A stretch of 64,000 nt of DNA from Levilactobacillus tongjiangensis (GTDB lineage: Bacteria > Bacillota > Bacilli > Lactobacillales > Lactobacillaceae). This document shows, in pieces, positions 59,000-64,000 of this stretch. The number at the start of each line of letters is the position of its first letter. The stretch's first letter is position 1. The DNA lies in NCBI RefSeq assembly GCF_003946345.1, contig NZ_RHNY01000003.1, positions 122,455 to 186,454 of the forward strand, given 5' to 3'. The notes beneath the pieces were generated by a model. The model made no database searches. It had not been told where the DNA came from and was given only the letters and a program-made list of their open reading frames with translations. The translations under genes and the position numbers were made by a program.

Positions 59000-61117
59000 C
59001 TATTCAGCAGGAACGTTCTTAATCCGTAACGTCATGGCGTTGATGGCCACGATGATGGTACTGAAGGACATGATGATTGCCCCAACCATTGGGTTCAACA
59101 TGAAGCCAATGGGAGCTAAGACGCCAGCTGCCAATGGAATGGCAATCAGGTTGTATCCAGCACCCCACCAGAGGTTTTCGGTCATCTTCCGTTGGGTTGC
59201 CCGAGCGAGATCCAAGAACTGGATAACGTCGGCCGGGTCACTGGAAACCAGGATAATGTCGGCGGATTCAAGGGCCACGTCGGTCCCAGAACCAATTGCC
59301 ATCCCAATGTCAGCTCGGGTCAGACTAGGTGCATCATTGACCCCATCCCCGATGAAGAGGACCTTGCCAGTTTCTTGGTACTTCTGAACCAAACGTTCCT
59401 TGTCTTCTGGCAACAGGCGGGCCTGGACGTCTTCAATGCCGACGGAAGCAGCGACTTTGTTTGCCGTTTCCTGGTTGTCCCCAGTCAGCATAACGGGCGT
59501 AATCCCTTGCTTCTTGAGGGCCGTTACCAGCATCTTAGCGGCGGGCTTGATTTGGTCTCCTTGAGCGACTAAACCTAAGACCTGCTTGTCGGCAACCAAG
59601 TAACTGATGGAGTTTCCTTCAGCAGCAAATTGGGTGAACTGGTCACGGTCGTAGTCCAGGTTGTTTTGTTCCAGATAGTTCACGGAAACGACCCCGTAAG
59701 TGGTGTCCGCAACCGTTCCAAATTGGCCCAATCCAGTCTCTTGGTGCGTGTCGCTAGCGGCCGTGAAGCTTAAGTCCTTGGTCGTGGCGGCGGTTAAAAT
59801 CCCGGTGGCCAGGGGGTGGCTGGAGCCCTTTTCTAGACTCGCCATCAAACGCAACACGTCGTCTTCTGAGTGTTGACTGTCGAAGCTGACCAGGTGGTTA
59901 ACTTTGAATTCACCCATGGTCAACGTCCCAGTTTTGTCCATCAAAGCAAACTTTAAGTGGTTGACCTGTTCCATGGCGTTCCTGTTCCGGATCAACAAGC
60001 CGTTTTGGGCGGCAATTGCGGTACTCCGGGACACAACCAGTGGTACAGCTAAGCCCAAAGCGTGAGGGCAGGCAATCACGAAGACGGCGACGGCCACTGG
60101 TAAGGCCACGGCCAGGTTGGCCACGGTCAACCAGATGACGAAGGACAGAATCCCAACGAAGAGGGCGGCGTAGAACAACCAGCCCGCGACCCGGTCGGCC
60201 AGGTTTTCTGAATCTGATTTGGCGCTCTTGGCGTCGTTGATCAGTTTCATAACTTGGGCCAGGTAGCCGGAGTCTCCGGTTCCCGTGACCTTGGCGGTAA
60301 AGGTTCCCGTACCGTTGACGGACCCACCGATAACACTGTCACCAGCAGCCTTTTTAACGGCCTTGGATTCACCAGTTACCAGTGATTCGTTGACGTCAGA
60401 GGCCCCGGAAATGATTTCGGCATCGGCTGGGATTTGTTCACCAGCGCGGACGGAGACCGTTTGACCAACTTGTAAGTCACTCAGGTTAACGTCGGTCAGG
60501 TTGCCTTGTTCGTCGACCACGTGGGCCTCTTGGGGAAGTAACTTGCCCAGAGCGTCCACGGCAGAACCAGCGTTCATGACCGTGTTCATTTCAATCCAGT
60601 GACCCAACAACATGATGACAATCAAGGTTGAGAGTTCCCAGAAGAAATTGTTGACCATTGGTGTCACGTGGAAGACGTTGTTGGCAATCACGGCGTAGAT
60701 GCTGTAGATGTAGGCTACGCCGACCCCCATACTGATCAGGGTCATCATGGCAGGTCGCTTCATTTGAAGCTCAGCCTTGGCGCCACTGAAGAAGGGACCA
60801 CCACCGTAGAAGAAGAGGATGGTGCCTAATACGGCAACGACCCAGTCGCTACCAGGGAAAATGAGTTGGAAAGGTAATTTAGCCCCCATCATCGGGGACA
60901 TCAAAATCACAGGAATCATAAGAATGAGGGAGACCCAGAACTTACGTTTCAGGTTGCCCATGTGCATCATGTGACCGTCACCCATGTCCATATCCATGTC
61001 AGTCATATCCATATTGCTCATGTCCATGTGGGCCATCTCATCGTGGTTCATCTGACTGTGATCCATGCCCGCCATGTCGCCGTGCATGTTCATGTTGTGC
61101 ATCTCAGTTTCTTTCAT
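59000..61117 (-). CDS. copB: Copper-exporting P1B-type ATPase (CopB class)
   Basis: The 705-residue pump begins with about 53 residues holding 18 Met and 7 His (for example MHNMNMHGDMAGMDHSQMNH), a metal-binding tail in place of CxxC domains. It has eight helices, actuator TGES, the ion motif CPH (VIACPHALGLAVP, instead of CPC) near 350, DKTGTLT near 388, HP in SSHPLAT, and GDGVNDAPSLTRADIGMAIG. CPH with a His/Met-rich tail fits CopB-type exporters. It overlaps copY by 1 bp (stop TAA and ATG share an A), so the two are coupled. GAGAGGAG precedes ATG 61117. Confidence 0.93.
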   Translation of the reverse strand: MKETEMHNMNMHGDMAGMDHSQMNHDEMAHMDMSNMDMTDMDMDMGDGHMMHMGNLKRKFWVSLILMIPVILMSPMMGAKLPFQLIFPGSDWVVAVLGTILFFYGGGPFFSGAKAELQMKRPAMMTLISMGVGVAYIYSIYAVIANNVFHVTPMVNNFFWELSTLIVIMLLGHWIEMNTVMNAGSAVDALGKLLPQEAHVVDEQGNLTDVNLSDLQVGQTVSVRAGEQIPADAEIISGASDVNESLVTGESKAVKKAAGDSVIGGSVNGTGTFTAKVTGTGDSGYLAQVMKLINDAKSAKSDSENLADRVAGWLFYAALFVGILSFVIWLTVANLAVALPVAVAVFVIACPHALGLAVPLVVSRSTAIAAQNGLLIRNRNAMEQVNHLKFALMDKTGTLTMGEFKVNHLVSFDSQHSEDDVLRLMASLEKGSSHPLATGILTAATTKDLSFTAASDTHQETGLGQFGTVADTTYGVVSVNYLEQNNLDYDRDQFTQFAAEGNSISYLVADKQVLGLVAQGDQIKPAAKMLVTALKKQGITPVMLTGDNQETANKVAASVGIEDVQARLLPEDKERLVQKYQETGKVLFIGDGVNDAPSLTRADIGMAIGSGTDVALESADIILVSSDPADVIQFLDLARATQRKMTENLWWGAGYNLIAIPLAAGVLAPIGFMLNPMVGAIIMSFSTIIVAINAMTLRIKNVPAE

Positions 61118-61560
61118 TATTCACAACTCCTCTCGCAATTTTCAGGTAGACAGTCACAGGCAACTTCAGCCGGTGCCGTGGCTAATTTCTTATTCAGGAC
61201 GTCCAGCAATTCTTGAACGTCGTTGCGACTCAGTTCGGTCTGTTCTAACACGTGGGCCAGCGCCGTTCCCCGGTGCATGGCACACATCTGGTCGAGTTCG
61301 GTCTGCAGTGCCGTGTCCATCGCCGTTTGTTCGTCGATATTCGGGGTATAGATGAACTGGCGCCCGTCCTTGGTCGTGGCCAGGGCGCCCTTCTTAACCA
61401 ACCGGCCAATCAGGGTCTTAATGGTGGCCGCTTTCCAATCGTGCTGTTGTTCGAGCAAATCAATGATGGTCCGACTATCGGCTTGGCCGAGGGTCCAAAC
61501 GATCCGCATGACCCGCCATTCTGCGTCGGAAATGGTGACTGCTATTTCTGTGGCTGCCAT
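61117..61560 (-). CDS. copY: CopY-type copper-responsive repressor
   Basis: The 147-residue BlaI/MecI-like winged-helix protein (TISDAEWRVMRIVWTLGQAD, WKAATIKTLIGRLVKKGAL) ends with CDCLPENCERSC, that is CxCx4CxxxC, near the C-terminus. In Enterococcus CopY a similar Cys cluster holds zinc and releases DNA when copper displaces it. Two perfect TACANNTGTA operators lie upstream. ATG 61560 follows GGGAG by nine bases. It shares one base with copB. Confidence 0.93.
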   Translation of the reverse strand: MAATEIAVTISDAEWRVMRIVWTLGQADSRTIIDLLEQQHDWKAATIKTLIGRLVKKGALATTKDGRQFIYTPNIDEQTAMDTALQTELDQMCAMHRGTALAHVLEQTELSRNDVQELLDVLNKKLATAPAEVACDCLPENCERSCE

Positions 61561-61581
61561 AGTTAACAACTCCCTTTCGTT

Positions 61582-61623
61582 TACAACTGTAATCTTAATT
61601 TATGAATTCAGTCTACAACTGTA
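61582..61623 (-). promoter_or_regulatory. Two cop boxes upstream of copY
   Basis: TACAACTGTA occurs at 61582-61591 and again at 61614-61623, centres 32 bp apart. The TACANNTGTA consensus is the recognised operator of CopY repressors. Confidence 0.92.
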
Positions 61624-61775
61624 AACACAAGCGGTCAAGGGTTATGGCCAACTTTTTTTACAAATACATTTTTAATAGGTTAAAATTTGGGCAAGATTGC
61701 GGTTTGTCGCCCCATGGGCCTAAACTTTCTGTATAATATATACAACTTACTATCTTGAAAGGAGCGTTTACGCTC

Positions 61776-63041
61776 GTGCAAAAATTTAAACGCTGGTTAT
61801 GGCAGGTCGCTATCGTTGGCCTGACCGTAATTGGCTTGGGTGGTGGTGTGACCGCAAATGCGGCCACAAAGACCGTTTCTAAGGTCCCAGCCCGGGCTGC
61901 GTTCGTCATGGACGCCCAGAGTGGCCAGGTACTCTACCAACAAAATGCGGATAAGAAATACCCAATCGCGTCACTCTCAAAATTACTGACTGTTTATCTG
62001 ACGGTTAAGGCCATCAATGATGGCAAGATTGGTTGGAACGATGATGTGCCAATGAGCAAGGACCTCTTAAAGCTGAGTCACAGCTATGAATTCTCCTCTC
62101 TACGGATGAAGACCGGGGAGAAGTTTACGGTGAAACAGTTGGTGGCTGCGGCCATGATTGCTTCATCGAACAGTGCCGCAACAGCCTTAGGAGAGTACGT
62201 GGCCGGTAATAATGCTAAATTTGTCGCCCTGATGAATCAACAGAGCGCGGACTGGGGTATCGAGGCCCATTTCATTAGCTCTTCTGGGTTAGACAACGGG
62301 GACTTGAAGGATTACAACTTGGTGCTCCCTAACACTGGCAAGAAGGAAGAAAATTCGGTTTCCGCTAAGGCCATCACGTTGGTCGCCCAGCATTTGTTGG
62401 CCGCGGACCCCGAGATTACGCAGATGTCGAATCAGACGGAAGCCAAAATCAATGGCACCACTATTTATAACGAAAATGGTTGTCTGAAGGGTAAGAGTCA
62501 TTATAAGAAGGAAAGCCAAATCGATGGCTTGAAGACCGGTTTTACGGAGAGTGCCAAGCTGTGTTATACCGCTTCGTACAAGGTCAACGGTCAGCGAATG
62601 ATTGCGACCATTATCGGTGGCGACACGACCTTTTCCGCGATGAACAAGTTGATCAAGCAGACGAAGGAAATGTACCAGTTAAAGACCACGCCACTGGCGA
62701 ACCAGTCTGTGTCACTGGCGAATGGCTTAGAAACCAAGGTTACAGCGGCGCCAATCATCAGTCAGGCGGGCGTTTGGTACCAAGAGAAGACTGCTGATCT
62801 GAGCACCAAGGTGGAGACAAAGTTGACACCTGCTCAGTTGAGCAGCGGGATGGTCGATGCCGGTGATCCGGTTGCTCAGGCGACCGTCACCGATGCGGCC
62901 ACTGGGGCCAAGCAACGGATCATGTACAAGGCTCAGCAGACCGCGACGCTGTTTGCGGATCGCGTCGTGTTCCACAGCAAGCAGACCACAGATCAGTTGC
63001 TTAAAGCGTTGGTTACGCCGATTACGAGTGCCTTGGCTTAA
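61776..63041 (+). CDS. dacA: D-alanyl-D-alanine carboxypeptidase (PBP5/6-type, S11)
   Basis: The 421-residue precursor has a signal peptide (VAIVGLTVIGLGGGVTANAA), then the S11 transpeptidase-like domain with SxxK as S66-L-S-K69, SxN as S130-S-N132, and KTG in DGLKTGFTESA; the C-terminal PBP5_C domain (about 280-380) and a final amphipathic segment likely bind the membrane. It trims D-Ala from peptidoglycan stems. GTG 61776 is used: AAAGGAG is 11 bases upstream. The ribosome site and start are separated by a small GAGCG/CGCTC hairpin; an upstream TTG 61755 lies before the ribosome site. Confidence 0.93.
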   Translation: MQKFKRWLWQVAIVGLTVIGLGGGVTANAATKTVSKVPARAAFVMDAQSGQVLYQQNADKKYPIASLSKLLTVYLTVKAINDGKIGWNDDVPMSKDLLKLSHSYEFSSLRMKTGEKFTVKQLVAAAMIASSNSAATALGEYVAGNNAKFVALMNQQSADWGIEAHFISSSGLDNGDLKDYNLVLPNTGKKEENSVSAKAITLVAQHLLAADPEITQMSNQTEAKINGTTIYNENGCLKGKSHYKKESQIDGLKTGFTESAKLCYTASYKVNGQRMIATIIGGDTTFSAMNKLIKQTKEMYQLKTTPLANQSVSLANGLETKVTAAPIISQAGVWYQEKTADLSTKVETKLTPAQLSSGMVDAGDPVAQATVTDAATGAKQRIMYKAQQTATLFADRVVFHSKQTTDQLLKALVTPITSALA

Positions 63042-63077
63042 AGGATTGGCCCATAAATAGCGACGATTAAAATAAAC

Positions 63078-63120
63078 AAGCCGTCAACACTACTTTTTCA
63101 AATAGTGTTGACGGCTTGTA
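63078..63120 (+). terminator. Terminator after dacA
   Basis: CAAGCCGTCAACACTA paired with TAGTGTTGACGGCTTG around ten bases and followed by TATTTG. Confidence 0.88.
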
Positions 63121-63129
63121 TTTGTTACT

Positions 63130-63360
63130 AAAGGTTGAAAGTACTGAAACACCCACTATGCTTGATACAACAAGGATTAGGTGTTGGGGTTTAGTCAGAT
63201 ATAGTGGGAAATTGTCGCCTTACCGTTCGTCAAATTTGGACTGGAACGCGGTGGAAAGGACGGGACAAGTCAAAGGGCGGTCTTACCCCTCGCTTGAAGC
63301 TGAAAAACACGTCTTCAAGTCGCCATTTTCAAGAAAATCACTTAAAAATCCCACGGCTGA
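63130..63360 (+). repeat. Intergenic repeat, subfamily B, full copy 2
   Basis: It matches 427-657 along its length with scattered substitutions (for example GGATTAGGTGTTGGGG for GGATTGGGTGTTGGGG). The hairpin loop region GGGACAAG...GGTCTTACCC and the C-terminal TTTTCAAGAAAATCACTT are kept. No gene lies within it. Confidence 0.85.
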
Positions 63361-63467
63361 GTCCAAATTTGACTCACTCTCGGCTATCTAGTGGAGCACT
63401 AATATTATGGTGTCAGCACTTTCATTCAAGTATTTGAGCTAGGTTAGTTTCTAAGACCTAGTTTAAC

Positions 63468-63652
63468 CGGAGGTGGTCAGAGGTGGAGCCAGCTGTGTCG
63501 ACGTTGTAAGCCGATTTTCGGCTTACAGCGTGGGACGTGTTTGGAGACTGGTGGTTTTTCCAGGCTTCAAACCGAGCCGAAGGACCGCTTTTCAGGCCGG
63601 AGGCGTTCCCCCCAGCAGGCGGAATCTCTGACCGCCGCAGGTGGCTGGTAAG
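63468..63652 (-). repeat. Cloverleaf repeat, complete copy, reverse
   Basis: Edge arms GGTGGTCAGAGGTGGAGCC and the complementary TCTCTGACCGCC region pair; hairpin c GTTGTAAGCCG with CGGCTTACAGCG, hairpin b GTTTGGAGACTGG with CCAGGCTTCAAAC, and loop element GACCGCTTTTCAGGCC. The core is CGTTCCCCCCAGCAG, the most divergent version seen. Confidence 0.75.
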
Positions 63653-63731
63653 GCTAATTTTAAGTCGATAACGTTTTACTATTCTTGGTTTGATAACAGT
63701 TTTCGAACTTTCAACCTTTAGTTTGTTAGAG

Positions 63732-64000
63732 CTACTTCACGGACACCCACTGTTTGTTACCAGTCAGGTAGGTGCCATTGGTTAGCTGGTAACGGGTCAT
63801 GACACCCCGCCGAACCAGCCGCTTAACGTGTACAACGGTGCCTTGCTTTAGGTGCTTAACGCGTTTGGCATGACTAAAGGTGGTCTGTTGATATTCATAA
63901 GTTCCTTTGGGATTAAATACGACTACCCGTTGTGCTAGTTGAAATGGGACAATTAAAGTACATAAAAAGCCTGGCAGGCTTACACTTTTAAGTATCCTAA
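63732..64000 (-). CDS. Surface/secreted protein with DUF5776-like C-terminus, partial
   Basis: The reading frame enters at the window end and stops at 63732, giving the last 88 residues. It begins RILKSVSLPGFLCTLIVPFQ, which could be a signal/anchor helix or inner sequence, then VVVFNPKGTYEYQQTTFSHA and a basic region KRVKHLKQGTVVHVKRLVRR, ending NGTYLTGNKQWVSVK. The TYxTGNKxWV end is the pattern of DUF5776-type repeats found in lactobacillar surface proteins. Confidence 0.7.
   Translation of the reverse strand, partial: RILKSVSLPGFLCTLIVPFQLAQRVVVFNPKGTYEYQQTTFSHAKRVKHLKQGTVVHVKRLVRRGVMTRYQLTNGTYLTGNKQWVSVK

Noticed and set aside
1..64000. Prophage or integrative element spanning the window
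   Set aside because: Only one broken recombinase end was found; there are no phage structural, replication or conjugation genes.

Overview
The window reads as the chromosome of a lactic acid bacterium of the Lactobacillaceae. Supporting signs are WxL/DUF916 cell-surface genes, DUF5776-like and SH3-like secreted proteins, a C69 dipeptidase (PepD), an aspartate decarboxylation pair (AspD/AspT), T-box leaders, ECF-type vitamin uptake, strong AGGAGG ribosome sites and a mid-range GC content. A Levilactobacillus-like host is a guess; sequence alone does not settle the genus. There are no rRNA genes, CRISPR arrays or intact insertion sequences.

Layout. 1-6.2 kb: end of a VOC protein, a vitamin B6 salvage locus (divergent MocR/PdxR regulator, kinase, ECF S-component, YwlG), a pentapeptide-repeat protein and a LacI regulator. 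6.4-12.9 kb: tRNA-Gln, an Asp-specific T-box leader with its own consensus promoter, then aspD-aspT and aspS. 13.3-19.3 kb: DUF1275 membrane protein and a minus-strand block of secreted proteins (arylsulfotransferase lipoprotein, two C39-type peptidases) plus a nicotinamidase. 19.4-26.9 kb: PadR/HAAS/DUF4097 operon, Dus, FabV, flavodoxin, GNAT, amino acid permease. 27-32.7 kb: an unknown protein and a three-gene WxL surface cluster. 33.6-42.2 kb: M20 deacylase and Lrp regulator, an Opu-type osmolyte transporter, an oxidoreductase, a Met T-box with a MetE-like methyltransferase, and a phosphodiesterase. 42.3-48.6 kb: two paralogous small membrane proteins, FMN reductase/MarR pair, PepSY lipoprotein, an AT-rich patch holding a broken tyrosine recombinase and a secreted coiled-coil protein, and an oxidoreductase. 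48.9-64 kb: P-type cation ATPase, PepD, secreted SH3-like protein, acetyltransferase, a FusB-type EF-G-binding protein behind a translational attenuator, an EamA transporter, the copYB copper operon, a D,D-carboxypeptidase and the end of a surface protein.

The most unusual feature is a family of GC-rich intergenic elements of about 120-200 nt that fold as an outer stem enclosing two or three hairpins. About 17 complete, partial or degenerate copies lie in both orientations. Stem sequences differ between copies while pairing is kept; a short core (GCTGTGGGG, and a loop of the form GCCNAAGNNCGGTC) is conserved. A second subfamily (three copies) shares the loop and one hairpin.

Two further regulatory findings stand out. 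The fusB-like gene at 56439 is preceded by a 13-residue leader peptide and four RNA segments able to form 1:2 plus 3:4 (ribosome site hidden) or 2:3 (site free), the logic of inducible antibiotic-resistance leaders. The Asp T-box at 6.8-7.0 kb is followed by an 11-codon dead-end ORF and two more terminators before aspD, so it looks stranded from its original target.
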